Assembly: GCF_004359215.1 (NCBI RefSeq)
Contig: NC_090614.1
Location: 3,670,716 to 3,734,715, forward strand
Length of the DNA: 64,000 bases
Direction: 5' to 3'
Source: Bremia lactucae
Lineage: Eukaryota; Oomycota; Peronosporomycetes; Peronosporales; Peronosporaceae
Shown here: positions 52,754 through 63,086 of the stretch, one piece after another
Position numbering within the stretch: the stretch's first letter is position 1
Layout: each line of letters begins with the position of its first letter
Position numbers and translations under genes: made by a program
Notes under the pieces: model-generated
Told to the model about the DNA's origin: nothing
Database searches by the model: none
Seen by the model: the letters and a program-made list of their open reading frames with translations, nothing else

Positions 52754-53942
52754 CTAGGGTGATAGTTTACTGCTTCCCATATTAGTGACTACAGCTCTAG
52801 GTAAGTTTGCCGTAGATAGTAGTACTAGGTCATCAATTATTAATGAAAGGACATTTGTTTTTCCATGTTTGTCTGAGTTCCGTTTCTGATGGTCCACTGC
52901 GTAAGCAATGGAATCCTTTACGTAACGGACTACTGATTCTCGAGCCAGGAGAAATTCATCTGCTGACTCATTTGTTTTGTTTTTCTCACTGCGCTTTGTG
53001 CGCACTGCCATGAGATCTTTCTCATCTTCGAAGTCGATTCCTTTGACATCGATATCATTCGCGTCGTAGGTAACTTTAACGCGCGATGAGCATGAGCCAG
53101 AAATGGCTTTGCTTGTGCGAGTCCACCCCAATCAAACTTGAGGATCCATCTTACTGGGCGGGTATGCGTAAGTGGCGTAAGCCATTCACGAAGAAGTGTG
53201 TATTCGTTGTAGACGCATGCACCGAATTGTTGATGGCGAATTTGACCATCGGTAAAATCTCGCTCTAACTCGGATACGATTTGACGTAACCTTGAAGTAT
53301 CTCTTCAAGGCCGCGATTTTCGTGTTCCGTCTGAACATCTATCTCCGGATGATCAGAAGTTGACATAGTAAGCCGTGTTCGGATCTATCGGAACACGGAT
53401 TGCCAAAACCCCGCCGTAAACCGTGGATATCTATCCGAGACCAATTCACGGGGTAAATTGTGGAGTTTGAATACCGTGTCGATAAAGACACAAGCACAAC
53501 CCGGATCCGTAATCGACTCTGGTGCCGCAGCAAGATGTACCATCTTGCCGAATCTGTCTAGAAAAACGGTGATCCCATTGTTTTTGTGATCGTCTTCGGG
53601 AACTCAGAAGATGAAGTCCATGGATACGGTCTGCCAACATTCTGCCGGAAGTGGTAGAGGTTTGAGAGGTGCACAGGATGCAGTGCTAGGCTCCACCCGT
53701 TGACATACCACGCAAGCACGAATGTACTAGCCCACAAACTGATACTGGCGGGGCCAGTTAAAGTCGCGATTTACTGTTAGGTAAGTTCTCTTACGTCCAC
53801 GATGCTCACTTGTTGGTGCATTATGACACTCATACATGATGCGCAAGCGCACATCATTGTGAGTTGGGACGACGACATGTGGAGTATCGCCGTCAACGGC
53901 TGCGTAAAACAGTGTGTTGTGTATCGATCGGATGACGATCAA
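52754..53942 (-). pseudogene. Integrase remnant (element C)
   Basis: The zinc-binding frame (53942-53727) reads RIMYECHNAPTSEHRGRKRT. Core pieces in two frames follow around 53339-53640. The C-terminal frame (53131-52754) reads FLLARESVVRYVKDSIAYAV ... DDLVLLSTANLPRAVVTN. Frameshifts separate them. Confidence 0.8.
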
Positions 53943-53953
53943 TATAAAATTGG

Positions 53954-54560
53954 TTAATCTGTAAAATATTTATTGGATGGATTCATCCGAGTGATCATTA
54001 AGCGCGGTAGGTCTTTATCTTCTGCGTAGGCTTTCTTTATGTCATCAAACAAGGTTGATGATGGAACACTTGTAATAAGTATTGCAACAGTGATATTATT
54101 ACCACTCTTGGAGTGCGCAACCGGCTCGGAATCGCGTCGGCGTGATACAATCCATCGATGACATTCATTACGTCGTCTAGGTTTATGTTCCAAGGAGAGA
54201 CTATACTTCGCGAAGAAGGATAGCCACCTCGCCATTCTTTGCGAGAGGTGTAGGCTGTTTATGGCCGTGCGGAATGACGCAAGGTCCGTATATACGATGA
54301 ACTGCGTATCTCCTCGGAGATAGACCCTAAAATTAGCCAGTGCATATTTCATGGCTATGAGTACCTTGTCATGCACTGGGCAATTGCGTTCTGCTGGTTG
54401 CAGCTGACGCGATTGGTTTCAGACGACGCGCTCCACGCGTCTGTATCGTACTGCATTAACGCACAGCCGATTGCAAAATCGCTAGCGCAACAGACCACAT
54501 GGAATTGTCTGTCTTGATTTGCTATTGCCAAGATGGGCGATTTTATCAAGCTTCACTTGA
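53954..54560 (-). pseudogene. RNase H remnant (element C)
   Basis: Two abutting frames. Upstream is SPILAIANQDRQFHVVCCAS followed by DFAIGCALMQYDTDA; then 54376-53954 gives LRGDTQFIVYTDLASFRTA, LSQRMARWLSFFAKYSLSLE and the linker LFDDIKKAYAEDKDLPRLM. The order matches the intact neighbour E. Confidence 0.85.
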
Positions 54561-54847
54561 TACCTTTAAAGGAACGCTGACAATCAACGTTTCATAACCA
54601 TTTCTCGTCTTTTTTCAAGAGGCGAGAGAGATGAACTGTCATCTCGGCATAATTGTGGGCGTGCTTGTGCAAGTACGCCGCTAATCCAAGGAACTTTCTA
54701 AGTCCCTTGACATCGACTGGAATTCGTCAGTCGGTAATTGCCTTAATATTTTCGGGATCAGGACGCACGCCATGTTTACCGTCGGTGCACCCAACAAACG
54801 ATATTCCGCTTGCAGCGGATATACACTTCTTAAGTTTTGCGTACAAG

Positions 54848-55763
54848 TTATGCTTTCGCATAAGTGTAAGAACCTGACGGGGGAACGTGAGTTTTATGAA
54901 ATTTTACGTCCATCTTTCCGTCCATAGCCCGGCTATGGACAAATACATCGTCAAAATAACTCGGTGCGAAGTCTCGCTCCGGTCTCATCAGATTTGTTAC
55001 GCATCTATTGAATGTTGCAGGGGTGTTCCTAAACCCCTGTGGCATCTAGCCATTCCTAGATTATCCCACTGAGAGCGCTCACTTATGTGTATGGGATGTC
55101 CCATTCACGCATAAGGATCTAAAAGATTCATCTATCAGATCCATATGACGAATAGATGGACTCTTAGACATATTATCTATGATATCGTCTTGTGTAGGTA
55201 TCGGCGTTTGAGCCGGTACCGTTGCAGTACCGTTGCAGTACCGTTGCAGCTATCAATTTATTGATCCGCCACCCTCCTGTAGCCTTTCCCACACTGAAGG
55301 TCGGTGAGCTGTGTGCTGATGTTGACTCTCTTGCATGGCGCGCTTTTAGTCGATCAGTAAAGAATTTATCGATCGCAAGTACTTGCTCACGAGGCAGTGG
55401 CCGCTGCTTCATGAAACAGTACTTCGAGCCCGGTTTGAGCTCGATTTCATGTCGAGTGCCTTTACCCTTAGACAACTCGCATGGAACTGTTTCAGGGAAT
55501 ACATCCCTGAATTCAATCAAATCCTTATATAAAGAATTTGTCTTTAGTGACTTCCAGGATTGAGTAGCATATCTCTCGATCCAAGTTTTCACATCGAGGA
55601 CACTTTCGTCCATCGGTGAGCTGCTGAGAATCCGTTCGATCTCTGCAAAAATTACCGCTGACCGAATATCGGATACGTTTTCCTCCTCTGTGACGAGTAC
55701 GCAGATCTGCTTGAGTCTACCACTATGCAGAATTATAAAATACCGATTGGGTTCTAGGGCCAA
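54848..55763 (-). pseudogene. Reverse transcriptase remnant (element C)
   Basis: The frame 55763-55173 carries GRLKQICVLVTEEENVSDIR, LPREQVLAIDKFFTDRL and FSVGKATGGWRI. It breaks near 55200, where a 12-base unit is repeated three times. A second frame (55045-54848) gives MPQGFRNTPATFNRCVTNLM and SYFDDVFVHSRAMDGK, the RT catalytic block, intact. Confidence 0.85.
55212..55250. repeat. Short tandem repeat, 12-base unit, three copies
   Basis: AGTACCGTTGC-type unit repeated head to tail inside the reverse transcriptase remnant of element C, at the point where the frame breaks. Probably slippage after the element died. Confidence 0.7.
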
Positions 55764-56457
55764 GAAATTAAGTTATCTCTGAAGTTAACTTCGGAGGCGC
55801 ATACAGATCAAGAGTGTAAGTGCCTACTCTTGATCCGTCATTAACCAAGACATTCGATGTCTCGGTTTCTTCCTGGGATTTACCCAGAGGCTGCCGAGGG
55901 ATCAATCCATCGGGATGCTGAAGTCAAGTCACTTCAGCATTAACTATTTGAGGGGATTTCTTCTCAAGTACATGGGGACTTATTCCTCAACGTCTTCCGA
56001 CTGTAAACGCGCTATCACATTCGGGTCCTCTACGGTTGACTCTCTACTCGACCTAGGATCATCGTGTTGTCCCTTTTGGACAACCGGTATTTTCCTTATT
56101 TGTCGCCCACTAGGCGTACATTAATGTCTTAATCCACTCGACTTCTTCGAGTGGTGGACCTTCGGCGCTGCCTGTGCAGTAGCACAGCCGCAGGCAGCTG
56201 ATTCCACAGTGGGATTAGTAATCACTCTGTTATCTTGTGCAGTCGTACTAACGACCGTACCACAAGTGACGCCATTGCACTACATTTACACGCTTGTAGG
56301 TGCTCCAAAACGTTCATCAGATGGCCATTTGATGAACAAGTAACAGGCATTTTTACGGGTCGATGCTGATTCTTGGCTCATACTTTCTGAGCCAAGAGAC
56401 ACCTAGGTTGACATCAAATTTGTCATCCAAATCTACTACGAAGAAATCATCATCATA

Positions 56458-56990
56458 CTATAAATCTTTTAACATGTAGTGAAACCTTACTACGCATTTC
56501 AACACTGTTATCGATGCGCCTGTCGCTAGACGCACCGTCATCCTCGTTAGGGGGATGTCGCGCTCAACATATTTGGGCCTACAATCCTCTAGCGACTGGC
56601 GACGAATAAAGTAATTCGACGCCCCGCAGTCCGCTAGAGCTCTAAGTGATAAATCATTTGTCACTTTTAACTTCAAGGTGGTGAGGGATACTTCATCACC
56701 AGGTGCAGACACATAATGATTATGTGTCTGAAGCAACTTTAGTCAAGAGATTTGCAAATTCTCTTGAGGTGGCTGGATCAGTAGGGCGTTGCGCCCCTAC
56801 TGACCCCGACCGTTTTTGGCGGTCCGTCCCGCTGTTGCGATTTAGTTTTCATAAAATCTCTTGGTTCGAAGTTTTAAACAACGTCGGAGCCGTGACCATT
56901 GCTCTTTTTGACAATCGGTTTATACTTACGTTCAGTACTTCTCGGTACTGGGCGTGCGCCACTGCGCTCATGAGCGTATGGTCCTAACTT
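56458..56990 (-). pseudogene. Aspartic protease remnant (element C)
   Basis: The frame 56736-56458 reads NHYVSAPGDEVSLTTLKLKV, LRALADCGASNYFIRRQSLE, then TVRLATGASITVLKCVV. DCGAS stands at the usual D-S/T-G active site; in this lineage DCGAS-like blocks recur. Confidence 0.8.
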
Positions 56991-57049
56991 TTGACAGCGA
57001 TTGCATTTCTGCAATGAACTCAGCCCTAGGCGGTTCAAAGGTCTGTTTG

Positions 57050-57595
57050 AGCCGAGCTTAAAAAGCCTCTAGCGACCCAAAGACATATGAATCGCGCAAT
57101 ATAAGGCCTAGATCCAAATTCCAAGTTTTGGCACGACCTGCCAAATTCGAAAGAGCAAATGCGACTTGCATTTGCTCGTTGACGATGTAACGAGCCCTGA
57201 TGGCATCGTCCGACTCGACAAACCATTTTAAGAAGGAGTCTTCTTCGACAGCTCTATACTTAGAGATTCAATCTTTAAGGTTCGGGACGATGCGTGTGTG
57301 TCATACCAGGTACAAGGATCTGTACCTATTGCAACTTCAACAGTTCTGTCTGTTGAGAGCCTTGCTGATCAAGCAAGGCTACCCTCTTCTTCGCCTTGTC
57401 AAGCTCATGTTGTATGAACTTGGCGATGGCTGAATTGAGGGCATCTCTGTCCAAACAGGACAGCATGGCCAAGATGGCATCAATCCCTACGGTTGGACTC
57501 ATTCGTTCGACCGCACTCCTTTCTCTGTCACCTAGAAAGGAGTAGCTGTCACGCGAAATGTGGTGCGTCATTCCCTTATCATCTATCATGTCCAT
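57050..57595 (-). pseudogene. Gag remnant (element C)
   Basis: The frame from ATG 57595 reads MDMIDDKGMTHHISRDSYSF and then a helical stretch ending KKRVALLDQQGSQQTELLKL, homologous to copy F gag. Capsid-like pieces continue to about 57050 in other frames. Confidence 0.65.
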
Positions 57596-57633
57596 GGTAG
57601 ATGATAGAACTGTGGTCTCAAGACTGACTACAA

Positions 57634-57645
57634 AGTGCTACCAGG
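57634..57645 (-). other. Putative primer-binding site of element C
   Basis: Read on the minus strand, TGGTAGCA begins two bases after the 5' LTR. Its first 7-8 bases fit the complement of an initiator Met tRNA 3' end. Copy F has TGGTAGC at the same spot. Confidence 0.45.
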
Positions 57646-58081
57646 TGTACCGGGGCACTGCCGACTTGTACTGCTACAAGTCCACTTCGCACTGATTTAG
57701 TGCGAGTGGTGCCTCACGTCACTTCACGTACACAAGTACGTGCAGAAGAAGACTCTCTTTAGAAAAAATCCTTTGAAGAGGGTTAAAAGCAAGCTGTATT
57801 ACACAGAATTAAGTTCTTCTCTTTCTATCTATTTAATACTAACTTAATCTTATATTAATATATAACATGTAAAATAGTCGTATATGTCTCTCTATTTTCG
57901 CACGTCCAGCGCTGACTGGACCGCGGAAAAAGTATATATAATGGCCTATATGTACTAATGGATAAACTTTCTGAATATTACTACGTAAGGAAATATTGTC
58001 CAAATATTCTCTCCCTTTTAGATAATGTATCAATTAGCAACCTGTAAGTATTAATTTCATGTAAAGTTACACCCCGTTACA
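57646..58081 (-). repeat. 5' LTR of element C (436 bp)
   Basis: On the minus strand it opens TGTAACGGGGTG and closes CCCCGGTACA. A TATATATAC stretch inside (plus 57930-57945) is a plausible TATA region. The inner side is followed after CC by TGGTAGCA, a putative primer-binding site. Confidence 0.85.
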
Positions 58082-58380
58082 ATGACATGTACGTGACACA
58101 ATGGCTGAAAGACAAGACAAAAGAAAGAACAAGCTGATGCCAAAGGCAGAAGATGTATTAATTCAAATGCGGTCGGAGGCCGAATTTTGTAAACCGCATT
58201 AAAGGCTTTCACCGAGATTTCGGCTCGTCCGCGTTGCTTGATGAGCTAGGAATCCTTAAGTTTCACGTGTAGAAGCCTTTTAAGCGACGTCGTTACAAGA
58301 ACCAATATGAGTATCTGGTGAAGTAGCTTGGGTACCCCCTCCTCTTCGGAAAACCCTTGCAAATTTGAGTTACCTTTTCA
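58082..58380 (+). pseudogene. Integrase 3' part and chromodomain of element B, after element C
   Basis: VRDTMAERQDKRKNKLMPKA directly continues the VSEFLAAQ of 50480 in the pattern of family integrases. Further on, a chromodomain reads FHV-stop-KPFKRRRYKNQYEYLVK-stop-LGYP, where the second stop (TAG) replaces the expected Trp (TGG). Confidence 0.8.
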
Positions 58381-58964
58381 ACAAGATTGCCCGAACGCCG
58401 TTGGCATTTTTGAGCGCCACACTCAGGTTCAACTTGCGTCCAATGACGCTTCACACTAATCGAAGAGGGTATAGACGGATATTTAGCTTCAGTGCGGCTT
58501 CGATCCATGGTTGCGGGGGCAACTGAAACACTGAAGTGTTGGCTAGGCCTATCCTCGTTTTGAGAGATAAAAGCACAGCGTAACTGGCCTTTGGCATTCA
58601 ACTTGGTGAAATCGAAGCGAAGCTTCCGTTCCAAGTGAATTTCAGCCACATCTGCATACTCTCGTATACACCAGATGTTGCGGAGGTGGGGTCACCGATG
58701 GACAAAGTCAAACGAAGTGTTATTTTTGCTTTTTGATTTGCCTGGAAATAGAACGATCAGGATTTCCCTCATTGCACTTAGTGTGAAAGAGAGCGTCAAA
58801 GAGGTATTGCTGTGAACTTTTGCTTCCGCAAGGTCTACAGCTTGACGACGAGCTTGTTCCTTCATAAAGATTGCCTGCTTTTGCTCTTCATCGAGCGGGT
58901 TCGTGATAATGTTGGACTCCGGGTCCGGTGTCCTGCGCAATGCAGCTGACACTTGCGGCACCAC
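58293..58964 (-). other. Minus-strand open frames beyond the element B chromodomain
   Basis: Two minus frames follow each other: 58964-58692 (Glu/Gln-rich, EEQKQAIFMKEQARRQAVDL) and 58649-58293 (HLERKLRFDFTKLNAKGQLR). Position and strand match the antisense ORF of the other family, but sequence is unrelated by eye. It could be a B-specific antisense gene or a host fragment. Confidence 0.35.
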
Positions 58965-59080
58965 GTTCTAGGAACGGATTTGGGGCCCACCGAGAGAGGT
59001 CCATACGACAAGGCGTGTAGGAGCCACGCTCGTTATCTTCATTCTTCGTTGGAGTGTGACATTTATAGTCCACCATCATT

Positions 59081-60282
59081 TATTATTAAGGAAGGTGCTA
59101 AGGGTCTGTTACGCACGCTTACTTGTCATCAGACAAAGGAAAGCACAACACAACCAAACGGTTAGCTGTTGAACTTGTTAGTTTTATAAAGCCAAGTGGC
59201 TCTCTGAGTTAATAAGTCCTTCTCTGACTTAAGGAGCGAGGTAGCTCCGATGCATACACCCTCTACTACGTCCGCGGTCCCACCACTTTAAGGAGTTCCA
59301 AGTAAAGCCATAATGATGAACTTTTGCGAAGCGAAAGTAGCATACTCTAAAGAGAGCATGTTAGATGTTTAAGAGCTTCCCTTTAGTTTTCATTTTTTAA
59401 GGTTCCCCACTTCTAAATTTCTTCTGGTGCCAGTGGGCAAGCATTCCATCGATGAAGAACAAATTGGCCACTATTGTCTTCAATTTATTCAAATATTTTT
59501 TTTTATTTTAACGATGCTTTCTGTCAAGCCTCCAGTTGATGCAAAACTTTTTGGCTCGAAACACCTGAGCTGTGGTACACCTCCCTCGATAAGCCCCCCC
59601 CTTATGTAGCTTCACAAACGTAATAGGATGCAAAACTCCGCAGGAGTTGCCATACATTTGCTTTATGCAATTTGCAATGCTCGCCTAGAACTGATGGACA
59701 GGGGACAGGAGGTCTGAGCAGATAAAATTGGGTGGGTCCCAAAATTTTAAATTTTTAAGAAGTATTTACTGAAAGTTTCACGAAGGTATAGGGTAAAAAC
59801 AGTCATTCCAAAATTGCTTAGTAATTATTAATTAAAAAAATATTTACAATTATTTTAAAATATGATAACTTAAAAATCGTTATGACAATTAAAATAAAAC
59901 CAAAAAAAGTTTACAAGCAACTGTTATTGTTTTTTTCAATGAGTGGTGTTATTGCCAGATGTATTGTATGGTGTAACGAAGATTCAAGCTGAAGAAACAG
60001 GAGAAAGATCAATCAACGGAGTCTCGGACAAGATATTGCTACTAGACTAGCTTTGCTGACCTATAAGGGCTTCAAACTCATTTCAGAACAAGTAAACGCT
60101 TCGCGAGAAGGTAAAGTTTTGAGATGATCGATGTCAAAGCAGAAGTGGCTCTGTCGAGCTTAATAGCATACGTGTCTATTATAATCAAAGACAGTCAACG
60201 AGATGTAAACGGCTGAATAAATGCGCACGCGGATCAAAATTTATAACACCAGTCAATATCTACATTCCAATGTGATTCGAGC
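59081..60282. other. AT-rich spacer between elements B and D
   Basis: About 1.2 kb, very AT-rich around 59740-59990. No gene or LTR end could be assigned. The missing 3' LTRs of B and D may be here in eroded form. Confidence 0.35.
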
Positions 60283-60510
60283 TTGGATGCTGTTGTACAC
60301 ATTGTACTTAGCGTTGGCCGCGAGGCCTGGCTAGACATAAAGATTACGGTATGTTGCCAATTTAAGAGAAGATATGTTGTCGGTGCATGCTTTAGGCTGC
60401 AACAGTTGTCGAAAGAGGCGGAATTATTTTGGCTCTCGTTGGAAGACCCATGTCCCTGCTGTATCAAGAGCGCAATTCCTGTATCGGGGAAGGGAATTTT
60501 CACAAGATAA
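60283..60510 (+). pseudogene. Antisense ORF remnant of element D
   Basis: A plus-strand frame opposite to D pol reads LDIKITVCCQFKRRYVVGAC, then FRLQQLSKEAELFWLSLEDP. It aligns with the end of the element C antisense ORF (LRRLKVIRVKFERRTLSGAR, YKLHRLSREAGLPCLTWGDP). Only the C-terminal part survives. Confidence 0.5.
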
Positions 60511-62960
60511 TTTCTATTGGAGGGCGCGCCTTTCAAGGCATTAATTTATTTGCAATCTCTTTACTAGCGCGCCAAACGCTCTAAGCCCGATGGTCGCTGT
60601 GGACCAAGGTACGGGCTTTGTCGTACTGATCAACGAGACCCGAAAAGTCATTCTCCAATAAGAAGCGAGGCTTTCAAATATCGTCACACGTATGGTGTTA
60701 AAGATGCGCTTCTCACCACCTGAGCCTATCATCGGATGTGAGGAGAAGAATAAACGAGGTCCGACTTATTTGTTGGATCTGCTTGCTAGATGACATGTTC
60801 GCAATCGCGTCCTACGCAATTCAGGGTTAGGGAGGTTGTAAAACATGAGCTTAATATCGACGGTGCAATGCCCTTCATTCGGATGACCGAGCGGTGTTTG
60901 CGATTACTCAACTGGCGCGAAAGACCGTTTAAGCCCCTTCGCATCGGGATAGCGACGGCTCGTCACAAGAGATTAAATTCGTTGAGGATCGAATTTTTCG
61001 TCAAAGTCGGTAACATCAGCTTCTCGCTGATTTTTTGGAGCGCGAGGGCTATATTCGCCCCTAAAAGAAGCTTTCGTACTGGTAGTACTGACGAAAGGTT
61101 TAATATTAGATGTAGAATGCGTGCGCATCTACGAGGCAGCTCGATCGTGTATGCCTTTCCTTGGCGCTGCACACCAAACCAGCCGATATACTTGGGCAGC
61201 GTATTGTTACTGCCAACATTCGTCAACCAAGTTTAGGTAAATTTATGTAGACAGTGGGAATAGGTCTTAACCTTAAAAAAAGCATTTATTCTTCCATATT
61301 TGTCAGCGAATTGTTTCTGTCGATCCATTGCATCATCGATGGAATTCTGTATACAACATACCACTGCTTCTCAAGCCAACAGGATTTCACCTGCGGACTT
61401 GTTTTGTTTGTTTCAGTGCGCCCGGTGGAACTGCGTAGAGTTTATTCGCCTCATCAGTAGGAGATTTATTCTCTCACTTGTAATGCAATTGTCGATGCTG
61501 GGTGTATCAGCATCTTCAATATCAAAGTCAGCAGCAGTCTCTATGCTATTGCTGACTTTTTTGTCTTCTTCGATGTTGATTAGATTAACATGGGTAGCTT
61601 ACGCATTCACTACTGAGTCAATATGTGATGAAAAAGATCCAGATCCAGCTTTGCTTGAGGGAGCTAACCGCCTTAAACTAGAGGTATACTACTAGACGAT
61701 GAGTATGCTTGGTAACGATAGCCATTCACGATAAATGGTTTATGCTTTGTCGATGCATGCACCGAGCTGCCGATAGTAAATTCAGCCATCGGCAAGAATT
61801 TGCTCCGACTCATAATCGAGCGGACGCATCGTTGAATTATCTTAGTGGGGACATGACTTGCATGTCTGTCCGAAAATCTTTCGGGATGATCAGAAGCTAA
61901 CATCTCTAACCGTGTTCCAACAAACTAGAACAGAAATTGCCAAAACTCCGCCGTGAACTGGAATTTCTGATTCGGAACCATTACGGGGTATGTCATAAAG
62001 TCGAACTATTATTTCTATGTGAGGAGTACAGCCTTCGGCTGACTGCAATAAAACATACCATCTTGCGTAATGGTTTTACAAACATCAAGACACAAAATGC
62101 CTGCACTTTGCCGGAGTTAGCAGAGGCTGTATAGAAGCACGGGATGATTAGATAATCTGCACAGATCGACAAACTATGCAATTAAGTATGTATTTGCGCA
62201 CAAATTATTTTGGCGAGGACAGCAAAAATCGCGACTTACTCTTCTCGCCTCCACGATGCCTACTTATTCGTGCATCGTGATACTCATACATGATGCGCAC
62301 GTACAAATCATTGTGACTGAGAACGACGACACGAGGTTTCGCCGGCAATGACTGTGTGATACAGCTACCCGTTGCGTGTTGTGTATCGATTCGATGAGGT
62401 CCAATCCAATGTCGAATAACCTTTTAAAAATGGTTGTGATAGAATTATGAGGTGACCGATCAAACCTTCAAAAACCTTGTTCTCTCTAAAGGCTATTTCA
62501 AATTCGTCAAGTGATGCTGACGACGGAACACTTGAAACTTGTGTTGCAACAGTGGGCTTATTCGTTGTTATCGGCGCAGCCCGCTCAAAATTAAATAGGC
62601 GCGAAAGTGCATCAGCGGCAACATTACGTCGCTGATATATCACGGAAAAGTTATGTTTCGCGAGGATGGATAACCACATCGTTATTCTTTGCGAGATCTG
62701 TGGAATGTTTACGTCAGGGCATAAAGACTCATTGTCCGTAAACACAATGAATGGTCTTTCTGATTAGAGATAGACACAAAATTATCCGGTGCATATTTCA
62801 AGCAAACAGTTCGTGGAATGCACTAAGTGACTAATTACGCTAAGCTGGTTACAGGACTACTGGTAGAGAGCGCTATCTAAGCCATCAGTGTAAGACTGCA
62901 TCAATTGCCAATCTTGGCAATTGCATCAAGCTTTGCTTAATACCTTCAAATAAACGCTTA
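60283..62960 (-). mobile_element. Strongly decayed Ty3/gypsy element D (minus)
   Basis: Pieces of pol lie in order on the minus strand. RNase H is at 62745-62365 (FTDNESLCPD, ISQRITMWLSILAKHNFSVI). Integrase core end is at 61903-61673 (SRSKFLPMAEFTIGSSVHAS). Integrase C-terminus is at 61226-60963 (LPKYIGWFGVQRQGKAYTIE). A chromodomain remnant lies near 60720-60541. Bits of reverse transcriptase reach about 63100. No LTR recognised. Confidence 0.75.
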
Positions 62961-63086
62961 CAAGTGGCGTGAATGAAAGCTTGAGTAAACTTGAAAATGT
63001 ACTGTCATTTCGGCATAGTTGCGCGAGTAACGCCGCTAGAAACTTTCACAGTCCTTTGCTATCGTATGACACAGGCCAGTCGGTAA

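Larger units (their letters stand above)
50481..58081 (-). mobile_element. Ty3/gypsy chromodomain-family retrotransposon C with both LTRs, inserted in element B
   Basis: A 7.6-kb minus-strand element. The 5' LTR is 57646-58081 and the 3' LTR 50481-50902. Between them, on the minus strand, come gag, protease, reverse transcriptase, RNase H, integrase and chromodomain, then an antisense ORF region. Flanking pentamers ATAAG (left) and ATGAC (right) match at 3 of 5 positions and may be a decayed target duplication. The LTRs differ at many sites, so the insertion is not recent. Pol carries several frameshifts. Confidence 0.9.
45453..59080 (+). mobile_element. Decayed Ty3/gypsy chromodomain retrotransposon B, split by element C
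   Basis: Plus-strand element of the second family: LTR 45453-45881, gag, protease, reverse transcriptase, RNase H and integrase to 50480. After element C (50481-58081), integrase resumes at 58087 and ends in a chromodomain near 58350. Frames are broken throughout. No 3' LTR was recognised, so the right border is approximate. Confidence 0.75.

Noticed and set aside
52285..52762. Plus-strand frames with a coiled-coil look inside element C (LEYERKYHALCDELSSAHRN)
   Set aside because: The minus strand over the same bases is the linker between integrase and chromodomain, which has counterparts in the lineage; the plus frames are shadows.
59740..59990. Very AT-rich block as a possible origin or centromere signal
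   Set aside because: Only base composition supports it; no repeat or motif was found.
60790..61236. 148-codon plus frame
   Set aside because: The minus strand here encodes integrase C-terminus motifs (LPKYIG, AYTIELP) of element D; the plus frame shows no conserved motif.
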